Below, one piece after another: positions 8,158 to 15,366 of a stretch of 64,000 nucleotides of DNA. Within the stretch, counting starts at the first letter, position 1. The number at the start of each line of letters is the position of its first letter. The stretch is from Methylibium rhizosphaerae (lineage in GTDB: Bacteria; Pseudomonadota; Gammaproteobacteria; Burkholderiales; Burkholderiaceae_C): assembly GCF_006386545.1 (NCBI RefSeq), contig NZ_SWAR01000019.1, forward strand, positions 1 through 64,000. Direction: 5' to 3'. The position numbers and the translations under genes are program-made. The notes beneath the pieces were generated by a model. The model had not been told where the DNA came from. It saw only the letters and a list, made by a program, of their open reading frames with translations, and ran no database searches.

Positions 8158-9621
8158 GTGCGACGACCCGACCCGATCCCCTTCGACACCCGCCGCATGT
8201 ACATCGGTGGCCTCTGGTGCGAAAGCACCAGTCGCGAGACGCTGGAGCTCGTGAACCCGTCGGACGGCAGCCCGCTGGCCGACATCGCACGCGGCGGGCC
8301 GGCCGACGTCGACGCAGCGGTGAGTGCCGCCCGCGGCGCAATCGAGGGCGACTGGGGGCGGCTCACTGCCGCCGAACGCGGCCGCCTGCTGCTGGCCATG
8401 AGCCGGCGTGTGCTCGAGCAGGCAGACGAGCTGGCCCGGCTCGAGGCGCTGGACGTGGGCAAGCCGCTGCGCCAGGGCCGCGCCGATGCGGTGGCGCTGG
8501 CGCGCTACCTGGAGTTCTATGCCGGCGCGGCCGACAAGGTGCATGGCCAGACGCTGCCCTTCGCCAACGGCTACACCGCGCTCACGCTGCGCGAGCCGCA
8601 CGGCGTCACCGGCCACATCGTGCCGTGGAACTACCCGATGCAGATCATCGGCCGCAGCGTCGGCGCCGCGCTGGCCATGGGCAACGCCTGCGTGCTCAAG
8701 CCTGCCGAGGAGGCCTGCCTCACCGCGCTGGCCTTCGCCCGCATCGCCGCCGAGGCGCAGCTGCCGGCCGGCGCGCTGAACGTGGTGCCGGGGCTGGGCG
8801 AGGAAGCCGGCGCCGAGCTGTCGTCGCACGCCGGCGTCGACCACCTGTCGTTCACCGGCTCGGTGGCCACCGGCGCGCTGGTGCAGGCCGCGGCCGCGAG
8901 ACATGCGGTGCCGGTGACGCTGGAGCTGGGCGGCAAGAGCCCGCAGATCGTGTTTGCCGATGCCGACCTCGAGGCCGCCCTGCCCTACCTGGTGAATGCC
9001 GGCATCCAGAACGCCGGCCAGACCTGCTCGGCCGCCTCGCGCGTGCTGGTGGAGCGGCCGGTGTACGACACGGTGCGCAACCTGATGGCCGAGCGCTACC
9101 GCTCGCTGAAGGTGGGGCCGGCACTGGCCGACCTCGACCTGGGCCCGGTGATCGCCCGGCGCCAGCAGACCGTGGTCGAGCGCTACCTGCAGCTGGCGGT
9201 GGACAGCGGCCTGCCGATCGTGGCGCAGGGCGAGCTGGTGGCCGATGCGCCGGAAGACGGCTTCTACGTGCGGCCCACGCTCGTCGACCATGTGCCGCCC
9301 GAACACGCGCTGGCCCAGGAAGAGATCTTCGGCCCGGTGCAGGTGCTCATCCCGTTCGACGGCGAGGCCGAGGCCCTGCGCATTGCCAACGGCACCCCCT
9401 ACGGCCTGGTGGCCGGTGTGTGGACGCGCGACGGCGCGCGGCAATGGCGCATGGCTCGCGGCCTGAAGTGCGGGCAGGTGTTCGTCAACAACTACGGCGC
9501 CGGCGGCGGCATCGAACTGCCCTTCGGCGGCGTGAAGCTGTCGGGCCACGGCCGCGAGAAGGGCTTCGAGGCGCTGTACGGCTTCTCGCGCTTGAAGACG
9601 GTGGCGATCCACCATGGCTGA
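8158..9621 (+). CDS. Aldehyde dehydrogenase family protein
   Basis: A 487-residue NAD(P)-dependent aldehyde dehydrogenase, the usual family length. The cofactor-site motif PWNYP holds Asn158; the general base Glu256 is in LELGGKSPQ; the nucleophile Cys290 is in NAGQTCSAASR; and EEIFGPV is present. It oxidises an aldehyde to the acid, substrate unknown. GTG 8158 gives MRRPDPIPFDTRRMYIGG and has a GGAG nine bases upstream; ATG 8197 is an alternative that would shorten the N-terminus by 13 residues. It is divergent from the ABC operon and followed by a small repeated frame and an SDR gene, suggesting a two-step alcohol or hydroxy-acid oxidation. Confidence 0.92.
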   Translation: MRRPDPIPFDTRRMYIGGLWCESTSRETLELVNPSDGSPLADIARGGPADVDAAVSAARGAIEGDWGRLTAAERGRLLLAMSRRVLEQADELARLEALDVGKPLRQGRADAVALARYLEFYAGAADKVHGQTLPFANGYTALTLREPHGVTGHIVPWNYPMQIIGRSVGAALAMGNACVLKPAEEACLTALAFARIAAEAQLPAGALNVVPGLGEEAGAELSSHAGVDHLSFTGSVATGALVQAAAARHAVPVTLELGGKSPQIVFADADLEAALPYLVNAGIQNAGQTCSAASRVLVERPVYDTVRNLMAERYRSLKVGPALADLDLGPVIARRQQTVVERYLQLAVDSGLPIVAQGELVADAPEDGFYVRPTLVDHVPPEHALAQEEIFGPVQVLIPFDGEAEALRIANGTPYGLVAGVWTRDGARQWRMARGLKCGQVFVNNYGAGGGIELPFGGVKLSGHGREKGFEALYGFSRLKTVAIHHG

Positions 9622-9622
9622 A

Positions 9623-9751
9623 GAGGGGGCAGACATGAGACACCCTGTGTCAACCTCGATGTCGCGGGGCGAGCGCCGGGCCGCTCCCAAGCCGGCCCGC
9701 ATCCCCCCGGGGGATCGGCCGGCGTACGCGCCGGACGAGGGGCAGACATGA
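9623..9751 (+). repeat. Dispersed repeat, copy A, with duplicated SD-ATGA ends
   Basis: The stretch 9670-9727 is identical over 58 bp to 58331-58388, and 9670-9751 differs from 58331-58412 at only two bases. Copy A is flanked by near-identical direct repeats: GAGGGGGCAGACATGA (9623-9638) and GAGGGGCAGACATGA (9737-9751). A small palindrome, GACACCCTGTGTC (9639-9651), sits just inside the left end. It separates an ALDH and an SDR gene that would otherwise be adjacent. It looks like a small insertion that duplicated the ribosome site and start of the downstream gene. Confidence 0.8.
9635..9751 (+). CDS. Repeat-borne small ORF, copy A (38 aa), coupled to the SDR gene
   Basis: This frame starts at ATG 9635 after a strong GAGGGGG site and ends at TGA 9749-9751, which overlaps the ATG of the SDR gene (ATGA). 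The peptide begins MRHPVST, has the block ERRAAPKPARIPPGDRPAY and ends EGQT. A close relative lies at 58269-58412 in the siderophore operon, with the same beginning, the same 19-residue block and the same ending. The last codons (GAG GGG CAG ACA TGA) are also the Shine-Dalgarno and start junction of the next gene. It is Pro/Arg-rich with no known domain. It may be a genuine peptide, a coupling leader, or a repeat that happens to be open. Confidence 0.5.
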   Translation: MRHPVSTSMSRGERRAAPKPARIPPGDRPAYAPDEGQT

Positions 9752-10500
9752 GCGGACGGCTGCAGGACAAGATCGCGATCGTGACCGGCGGCGCGTCGGG
9801 CTTCGGCGCCGGCATCGTGCGCAAGTTCGTGGCCGAAGGCGCGCAGGTGCTCATCGCCGACCGCAACCTCGAAGCCGCGCTCGACCTCGCGGCCTCGCTG
9901 GGCACCGCAGCGCGTGCGCTGCGGGTGGACGTGAGCAGCGCCACCGACACGACGGTGATGGTCGAAGCCGCCTGGGAACACTTCGGCGGACTGGACATCC
10001 TGGTCAACAACGCCGGCATCGGCCACCTGCCGCAGCCGATGGAAGAGCTGTCCGAGGAAGACTTCGACCGCCTCTTCGCGGTCAACATGAAGTCCATCTA
10101 CCTCGCCGCGCGCGCGGTGCTGCCGCACTTCAAGGAGCGCCGGCGCGGCGTGATCCTCAACATGGCCTCCACCGCCGGCGTGAGCCCGCGGCCCCGGCTC
10201 ACCTGGTACAACGCCAGCAAGGGCTGGGTCATCACCGCCACCCGCTCGATGGCGGTAGAGCTGGCGCCGCTGGGCATCCGCGTGGTGGCGCTCAACCCGG
10301 TGGCCGGCGAGACGCCTCTGCTGTCCACCTTCATGGGCGGCGACACGCCGGAGCTGCGCGCGAAGTTCCTGTCCACCATCCCGATCGGCCGCTTCTCGAC
10401 GCCCGAGGACCTGGGCAATGCGGCATGCTTCCTGTGCAGCGACGAAGCGTCGATGATCACCGGCGTCGCGATGGAGGTGGATGGCGGCCGCTGTGTCTGA
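9748..10500 (+). CDS. Short-chain dehydrogenase/reductase (SDR) family oxidoreductase
   Basis: A 250-residue classical SDR. The Rossmann motif TGGASGFG (13-20), NNAG (87-90), Ser141, and the YxxxK pair Tyr154/Lys158 (YNASK) are all present, and it ends with DGGRCV. It carries out NAD(P)-dependent alcohol/ketone interconversion; the acidic IADRN after the second strand suggests NAD rather than NADP. Substrate is unknown. Its ATG overlaps the stop of the repeat-borne small frame, so translation may be coupled. Together with the upstream aldehyde dehydrogenase it could form an alcohol-aldehyde-acid oxidation pair. Confidence 0.92.
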   Translation: MSGRLQDKIAIVTGGASGFGAGIVRKFVAEGAQVLIADRNLEAALDLAASLGTAARALRVDVSSATDTTVMVEAAWEHFGGLDILVNNAGIGHLPQPMEELSEEDFDRLFAVNMKSIYLAARAVLPHFKERRRGVILNMASTAGVSPRPRLTWYNASKGWVITATRSMAVELAPLGIRVVALNPVAGETPLLSTFMGGDTPELRAKFLSTIPIGRFSTPEDLGNAACFLCSDEASMITGVAMEVDGGRCV

Positions 10501-10575
10501 TGGCCCACCCCCGTAGCGGCTTCGCCGCTCCCCCTCGAGGGGGCGGTGCCTGCGGCCCGGCGAAGCCGGTTCCGC
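10501..10575. repeat. Palindrome-rich intergenic repeat after the SDR gene
   Basis: Directly after the SDR stop lie AGCGGC-TTC-GCCGCT (10515-10529), a 6-bp stem with a 3-nt loop, and then the perfect palindrome CCCCCTCGAGGGGG (10530-10543). More GC-rich sequence with GCGGCCCGGCGAAGCCGG follows. I recognise this as the type of palindromic intergenic repeat common in Burkholderiales genomes. It may act as a transcription stop between the SDR and sigma-factor genes, although no T-run follows. No second copy was seen in this window. Confidence 0.5.
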
Positions 10576-10665
10576 GGCCCCTGCCGGGGTGCGCCGGGTC
10601 TGGCGACCGCGGCGCGACTTCAGGACCGCGAGGCAATCGAACATGACGAAGGAGCTTTCTTGACG

Positions 10666-11556
10666 ATGACGCAGTCCCTGTCCGACACGGACGTCTTCAC
10701 CGCCCTGCGCCCGCGCCTGTTTGCCATCGCCTACCGCATGCTCGGAACCCGCGCCGACGCGGAAGACCTGCTGCAGGACGCCTGGCTGCGCTGGCACGCC
10801 AGCGACGCTTCCAGCGTGCAGTCCGCCGAGGCGTGGCTGGTCACCATCGTCACGCGGCTGGCCATCGACCGGCTGCGCGCAGCCAAGGCCGAGCGTGAAA
10901 CCTATGTCGGCTTCTGGCTGCCCGAGCCGCTGGTCGAGGAGATCGACGAACGCTCGCCCGAGGCGCTGCTGGAGCAGGCAAGCGACATCTCGGTGGCCTT
11001 CCTGTGGGTGCTGGAGCGCCTGGCGCCCGAGGAGCGGGCGGCCTACCTGCTGCGCGAGATGTTCGAGCAGGACTACGCCGACGTCGCCGAGCTGCTGGGC
11101 AAGCAGGAAGCGGCCGTGAGGCAGATGGTGAGCCGCGCCGCCAAGCGGGTACAGGAAGAACGCCGCCGCTTCGAGGTGACGCCGGCGACGCACCGCGCGC
11201 TGCTGGAGAAGTTCATCCATGCGGCGCAGAGCGGCGAGCGCAATGCCATCAAGGCGCTGCTGGCCGACAACGTGGAGCTGGTGGGCGACGGCGGCGGCAA
11301 GGTGCCGTCGTTCGGCGAGGTGCTGCGCGGTGCCGACCGCATCACCAACCTGTTCTGGGCGCTGTCGAAGCGTCTGGGCGACGTGATCACCTACCGGCTG
11401 GTGCAGATCAACGGCGAGCCCGGGCTGCTGCGCTATGTGGATGGCCAGCTCGAGTCGGCCCAGGCCTTCGTCACCGACGGCGAGCGCATCACCGCGATGT
11501 ACGTGGTGCGCAACCCGGACAAGCTGGCCGGTATCGCCGGCATGACACAGGCATGA
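10666..11556 (+). CDS. sigJ: ECF sigma factor of the ECF41 (SigJ-like) group with C-terminal SnoaL/NTF2-like domain
   Basis: A 296-residue protein with sigma-70 region 2 (residues 10-75, with YRMLGTRADAEDLLQDAWLRW) and region 4 (about 108-165). A C-terminal NTF2-like domain follows (about 175-296). The three motifs known for the ECF41 group are all visible: WLPEP (84-88), DGGGK (208-212) and NPDKL (283-287). In that group the fused domain regulates activity in place of a separate anti-sigma factor. ATG 10666 is used; TTG 10660 is also possible and has a better distance from GGAG (10651-10654). The next gene is a CxxC carboxymuconolactone-decarboxylase-like gene with an ECF41-type promoter, the known target arrangement. 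Confidence 0.93.
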   Translation: MTQSLSDTDVFTALRPRLFAIAYRMLGTRADAEDLLQDAWLRWHASDASSVQSAEAWLVTIVTRLAIDRLRAAKAERETYVGFWLPEPLVEEIDERSPEALLEQASDISVAFLWVLERLAPEERAAYLLREMFEQDYADVAELLGKQEAAVRQMVSRAAKRVQEERRRFEVTPATHRALLEKFIHAAQSGERNAIKALLADNVELVGDGGGKVPSFGEVLRGADRITNLFWALSKRLGDVITYRLVQINGEPGLLRYVDGQLESAQAFVTDGERITAMYVVRNPDKLAGIAGMTQA

Positions 11557-11632
11557 GGCGATGCTGCGTGGAGGCTGCCTCTGCCGGGGTGTGGCCTTCG
11601 AGGTCGACCGCCGCATGATTTTTCTCTGAGCC

Positions 11633-11659
11633 TGTCACAAGCCGGCGCGCCGCCACGTC
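11633..11659 (+). promoter_or_regulatory. Probable ECF41-dependent promoter
   Basis: TGTCACA (11633-11639) and CGTC (11656-11659) are separated by exactly 16 bases. This matches the -35/-10 pattern reported for ECF41 sigma factors (TGTCACA, 16-17 bp, CGTC). It lies 64 bp upstream of the start codon of the CxxC protein gene and 77 bp after the sigma-factor stop. No equivalent was found directly upstream of the sigma gene, so that gene is probably transcribed separately. Confidence 0.8.
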
Positions 11660-11722
11660 TTGAAGGATGTAGGCGGTCGCAAGGTGCGGCCGCCACCCAA
11701 GCCAAACCGAAAGGACCGTGCC

Positions 11723-12178
11723 ATGACCGCTCACGCCGCCCGACTGCCCTACTACCAGCTCGCCCCGAAGGCCTTCCAGGCCATGCTCAATTTCTCGGGC
11801 GCGCTGCGCAAGGACCTGCTCGGCGCCCGCCTCGTGGACCTCGTGCTGCTGCGCGTTTCGCAGATCAACGGCTGCGGCTACTGCATCGACATGCACTGGC
11901 GCGACCTGATCAAGCTCGATGCCGACCCGCGCCACCTCAATGCCGTGGCCGGCTGGCGCGAGGCACCCTTCTTCAGCGACCGCGAACGCGCGGCGCTGCG
12001 CTGGGCCGAGGCGGTGACGCTGATCCCGCAACGCGACCCGAGCGACGAAGACTTCGCCGAACTCAAGCAGCACTTCACCGACCAGGAGATCGCCGAACTC
12101 GGCTTCGTGATCGCCAACATCACTGCCTGGAACCTGCTCAACGTGAGCTTCCGCAACCCGATGCCGGAGAACGCCTGA
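11723..12178 (+). CDS. Carboxymuconolactone decarboxylase/AhpD-like protein, ECF41 target
   Basis: A 151-residue protein of the CMD/AhpD family. The redox motif Cys51-Gly-Tyr-Cys54 with His58 (NGCGYCIDMHW) is the alkylhydroperoxidase type, so a peroxidase or thiol-redox role is more likely than true decarboxylation. ATG 11723 follows AAAGGA; the frame is open further up into the promoter region, but that part is not conserved-looking. ECF41 sigma factors are typically linked to such a gene, and the matching promoter lies at 11633-11659, so expression is probably under the sigma factor encoded upstream. Confidence 0.9.
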   Translation: MTAHAARLPYYQLAPKAFQAMLNFSGALRKDLLGARLVDLVLLRVSQINGCGYCIDMHWRDLIKLDADPRHLNAVAGWREAPFFSDRERAALRWAEAVTLIPQRDPSDEDFAELKQHFTDQEIAELGFVIANITAWNLLNVSFRNPMPENA

Positions 12179-12189
12179 CCTGTCGAGCT

Positions 12190-12288
12190 GTGATCCCGGG
12201 GCCAGACAGTGATCGAGTGCTGCTCGCGCATATGCGCGAGTGCATCGACCGGGTTCTCGAGTACACCCAAGGGCAACAGGTCAGTCTT
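12190..12288 (+). pseudogene. HepT-like (DUF86) toxin gene remnant
   Basis: From GTG 12190 the frame reads DSDRVLLAHMRECIDRVLEY, then TQG. This resembles the first helix of HepT/DUF86 proteins (RVLLAHxxExIxxIxxYT). After about 33 residues the resemblance stops and the frame continues as low-complexity sequence. The catalytic RxxxxH region and any MNT antitoxin partner are absent. It looks like a degraded 5' fragment of a toxin-antitoxin locus between the CxxC protein gene and the AraC gene. The similarity is short, so the call is tentative. Confidence 0.45.
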
Positions 12289-12344
12289 CGAAACTTCCCG
12301 CCTGGTCCGGCAGAACGGCCCGCACCGCGCCTGCCAACCCACAC

Positions 12345-13220
12345 CTACCGAGGGCCCTCGGCCCGGCTGCGCTCCAGCCATTGCCGCGGTGAACACCCCA
12401 GCCGCTGGCTGAACAGCCGCGACAGCGCCGGCGCGCTGGCATAGCCCAGTTCGTCGGCGATCTGCTTGACCTGGCGGCCACGGCGCAGCTCGGTCTGCGC
12501 GAGGCTCAGGCGCCAGTCGGCCAGGTAGTCGGCCGGCGGCTGGCTGACCGCGGCCTTGAAAGCGGCCGCGAAGGCGCTGCGCGACATGCCGGCGCGCGCC
12601 GCCATGGCGGCCAGGCTCCATGGCGCGCCCGGCTCTTCGTGCAGGGCCACCAGCGCCGCCGCCAGGCGCGGATCCGCCAGGCCGTTGATGAGCCCCGGCC
12701 GCACGCCGACCTCGGCCGGGTGGTCGATCACCCAGCGCAGCAGCTGGATCAGCACCACCTCGAACAACCGGTCGGCCAAAAGGCGCTGGCCGCAGCGCAG
12801 CCGCTCGGTTTCGTTGAACAGGAGGGCGAGCGCCGGCTCCAGCCCTTCGACCTGCGCCAGCGGCAGCACGATCAAAGGCGGCAGCGTGCGCACCAGCGGA
12901 TGTCGCTCGCCGCCGTCGAACTCGAGCTCCGCACACACGAAGTCCGAACCTTCGCGCGGCGGGTTGTGGAACCGGTGCGCGAGCGGGCGCGGGTAGAACA
13001 GCAGCGTCGGCTCGGTGAACACGCGGCGCCGCGGCATGCCCGCCCGGGCGCTGCCGGGCAGTTCGAGCCGGCCGCTGCGCATGACATGCAGGAAGCCGCG
13101 CCCCGGCTCGGCCGGGAAGCGGCTCACGCCGCACAACGGGCCGTTGTGGAACAGGCGTGCCCGGACCTTGAAGTGCTCGAGCACGCCGGACAGGCGATCC
13201 ACCGGGGCTGCTGCTGGCAT
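12345..13220 (-). CDS. AraC-family transcriptional regulator with cupin-like sensor domain
   Basis: A 291-residue regulator. The N-terminal cupin-like ligand domain (about 1-175) has RVFTEPTLLFYPRPLAHRF, as in AraC regulators that sense small molecules. The C-terminal double helix-turn-helix (about 190-285) includes GMSRSAFAAAFKAAV and LGYASAPALSRLFSQRLG. ATG 13220 is preferred; the open frame reaches 13310 but the additional 30 residues run into the divergent promoter region. It is divergent from a second CxxC protein gene 117 bp away, a common layout in which the regulator controls that gene. The inducer is unknown. Confidence 0.9.
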   Translation of the reverse strand: MPAAAPVDRLSGVLEHFKVRARLFHNGPLCGVSRFPAEPGRGFLHVMRSGRLELPGSARAGMPRRRVFTEPTLLFYPRPLAHRFHNPPREGSDFVCAELEFDGGERHPLVRTLPPLIVLPLAQVEGLEPALALLFNETERLRCGQRLLADRLFEVVLIQLLRWVIDHPAEVGVRPGLINGLADPRLAAALVALHEEPGAPWSLAAMAARAGMSRSAFAAAFKAAVSQPPADYLADWRLSLAQTELRRGRQVKQIADELGYASAPALSRLFSQRLGCSPRQWLERSRAEGPR

Positions 13221-13336
13221 GGCGTGGACGAATAGGTACGTTGTTCGGATGAAAGGCAACCAATGGTATTCGAGCGGCCCGCACACTGGCGTTGGCAGCT
13301 GCTTCTTCATCCCTTCAACTCCGCAAAGGAAACACC

Positions 13337-13885
13337 ATGTCCCGCGTTCCCCTCATCGACCCCGCCCATGCCACCGGCGAGCGCAAGCAGCTGCTCGACC
13401 AGATCCACGGCGCCTTCGGCGCCACGCCGGCGATGTTCCGCGCCGTCGCCAACTCGAGCGCCGCGCTCAAGAGCATGTGGGGCAGCTTCGGCGCCCTGGG
13501 CGGTGGCGTGATCCCGGCCAAGCTGGGTGAGCAGATCGCGGTGGCGGTGGCCGACCGCAACGGCTGCGAGTACTGCCTGGCCGCCCACACCATGCTCGGC
13601 CGCAAGGCCGGCGCCAGCGCCGCCGAAATGGCGGCCGCGCAGCAGGGCGAGTCGGCCGACGCCCACACCGCCGCCGCGCTGCGCTTTGCGCTGAAGCTGG
13701 TGGACGGCCGCGGCCAGGTGAGCGATGCCGACGTGCAGGCATTGCGGGCGGCAGGCTTCGACGACGGGCAGGTCGTCGAGGTCCTGGCCCATGTGGCGCT
13801 CAACCTGTTCACCAACTATGTGAACGTGGCCTTCGGCGTGCCGCTGGACTTCCCGGCGGTGAAGCTGCAGCGTGCGGCGGCCTGA
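13337..13885 (+). CDS. Carboxymuconolactone decarboxylase/AhpD-like peroxidase-type protein
   Basis: A 182-residue CMD-family protein. Cys77-Glu-Tyr-Cys80 and His84 (NGCEYCLAAHTMLGRK) form the AhpD-type redox site. The N-terminal part (VPLIDPAHATGERKQLLDQI) is typical of the uncharacterised peroxidase-related family. ATG 13337 follows AAAGGA. It differs from the ECF41-linked CMD protein at 11723 in length and sequence, so the two are paralogues. Divergence from the AraC regulator suggests control by that protein. Likely role: hydroperoxide or electrophile detoxification in the cytoplasm. Confidence 0.88.
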   Translation: MSRVPLIDPAHATGERKQLLDQIHGAFGATPAMFRAVANSSAALKSMWGSFGALGGGVIPAKLGEQIAVAVADRNGCEYCLAAHTMLGRKAGASAAEMAAAQQGESADAHTAAALRFALKLVDGRGQVSDADVQALRAAGFDDGQVVEVLAHVALNLFTNYVNVAFGVPLDFPAVKLQRAAA

Positions 13886-13910
13886 CGCGCGCTGCAGCGG
13901 CCCGCCGGCC

Positions 13911-15263
13911 TCAGCCGCGCGGCGCCACCCGCGCGTCGAGCGGCCCGGGCTGGTACGCCGGCAGGAAGGCACAGCCCGCGCCGAAGCGCGCCTCGTAGCC
14001 CTTGCAGTTCGAGGCGATGCCTTCGGGCGTGGGCTTGTCGCCGCGCTCGACCCATTGCAGCAGCGCGTCGAAAAGCGTCGGGTAGATCGGTTCGCCGAGA
14101 TAGCTGTGCTCCCGGCTGTCCACATAGGTCTGCACCAGCTTTTTCGTGCCGGCGCCCTGCTCCATGGTCTGGCGGAACTTCGACTGCAGCTCGACGAACG
14201 CGGTGGGGTCGTTGATGCCATGCACCGTCAGCACCGGCACGCCGATGCGGCCGGTCAGGTCGGCATCGGCGCCGAACACGGCCACCGCCTGCGGGTCGGC
14301 GCGGTAGCGCAGCACCCGCGCGTTGAGCTCCGCATCGTTGTCGGAGCCGCTGTAGCGCACGCGTTCGTTGTCGAACGGGTTCCTGCCGCCGGTGCGGTTG
14401 CGCACGATGTCCTGGAAGTGCCAGGTGGCCCAGTTGAGATGGGCCAGCACCGAGCTTTCCGGGATGCGGATCACGTCGACGATGGTCTTGAGCTTCCTGG
14501 CCTGCTCGGCGCTGCGCTCGGCCGCGGGCTTGCGCAGCCCCAGGCACTCGTCGGCGCGCCGGGCGAGCTCGGCCCGCGTGAGCTTGCTGTCGGCCGGCAG
14601 CCCCATCCACAGCGGGTACTGCGGCTCGTCGGCCTTGGGATGGTTGGCGCACAGGTACTGGTAGACCACCCGCAGGTCGAGGCGGAAGTCGTACGAGCGG
14701 GTGCCGCCGGCCAGCACGCCGCTGCTGAGCAGCACCGCGTCATAGGGTGACTTCGCCGCATCGGCCGCGTACATCTCGGCCGCCTTGGCCGCCACGCTGG
14801 CGCCCCAGGACTGGCCGTGCAGCAGCGTGCGCTTCGGCTGCGCGACGTGGTCGACGAAGATGCGGCGCACCCGCTCGGTGTCTTCGGCGGCGCTGCGCAC
14901 GGCCACGCCGCCCTGGCGAAACACCGACCCGGCCCAGGCATGGCCGGCCTTCACCGTGACGGCCCAGCGCTCGATGTCCTCGTCGGCCCGCTCGGGCTTG
15001 GGCTCGCCCAGGGCCGGACCGCCGTGGGCATGCACCACCAGCACGCCGCTCCAGCGTTCGGGCATGACGATGAGATAGGGCGCCCCCGCGGAGTCGACGC
15101 CGCGCAGGCACTTCCCGCCGGCGGGCACGCCCTTCGGGCAGGCGGCCGCCTGCGGCGCGGCTTCGCCGCTGCTGCGTTGGGCCTGCGGGGCCTTCGAAGG
15201 GGAACCGCAGCCGGCCAGCACGAAGGCTGAGGCCGCGGCGGCGAACATGAAGCGGTACGGCAA
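13911..15263 (-). CDS. Secreted lipoprotein alpha/beta-hydrolase
   Basis: A 450-residue protein with a lipoprotein signal (LAGC, Cys19) and an alpha/beta-hydrolase fold. The nucleophile elbow GQSWG holds Ser152; a likely acid is Asp in HGINDPT and a likely base His in DSREHSYLG. HAHGGPALG early in the chain resembles an oxyanion-hole loop. The substrate is unknown; a peptidase, esterase or carboxyl-ester hydrolase are all possible. It is anchored in the outer or inner membrane facing the periplasm. Convergent with the CxxC protein gene at 13337 and divergent from the LysR gene at 15367, 103 bp away. Confidence 0.82.
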   Translation of the reverse strand: MPYRFMFAAAASAFVLAGCGSPSKAPQAQRSSGEAAPQAAACPKGVPAGGKCLRGVDSAGAPYLIVMPERWSGVLVVHAHGGPALGEPKPERADEDIERWAVTVKAGHAWAGSVFRQGGVAVRSAAEDTERVRRIFVDHVAQPKRTLLHGQSWGASVAAKAAEMYAADAAKSPYDAVLLSSGVLAGGTRSYDFRLDLRVVYQYLCANHPKADEPQYPLWMGLPADSKLTRAELARRADECLGLRKPAAERSAEQARKLKTIVDVIRIPESSVLAHLNWATWHFQDIVRNRTGGRNPFDNERVRYSGSDNDAELNARVLRYRADPQAVAVFGADADLTGRIGVPVLTVHGINDPTAFVELQSKFRQTMEQGAGTKKLVQTYVDSREHSYLGEPIYPTLFDALLQWVERGDKPTPEGIASNCKGYEARFGAGCAFLPAYQPGPLDARVAPRG

Positions 15264-15366
15264 GGCTGTCTCCGATCGTCTTGTGGGGGGAACTCCGGCG
15301 TCACGGTAAGCAAGGCGTGCCAGACGGTCAAATACACTGACGAGGTCGTTCCGATATGTTCCGGAT

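Noticed and set aside
10643-10663. Six-codon frame (MTKELS) overlapping the sigma-factor start region
   Set aside because: Too short to judge; its GGAG is better explained as the ribosome site of the sigma factor.
6511-11616. A 1701-codon open frame on the minus strand spanning several genes
   Set aside because: It crosses convincing genes on both strands (permeases, ALDH, SDR, sigma factor), has low-complexity composition and no recognisable domain.
11723-13885. Possible true 4-carboxymuconolactone decarboxylases for the pca pathway
   Set aside because: Both proteins have the AhpD-type CxxC-His motif and are far from the pca genes; the pathway decarboxylase is the fused protein at 39316.
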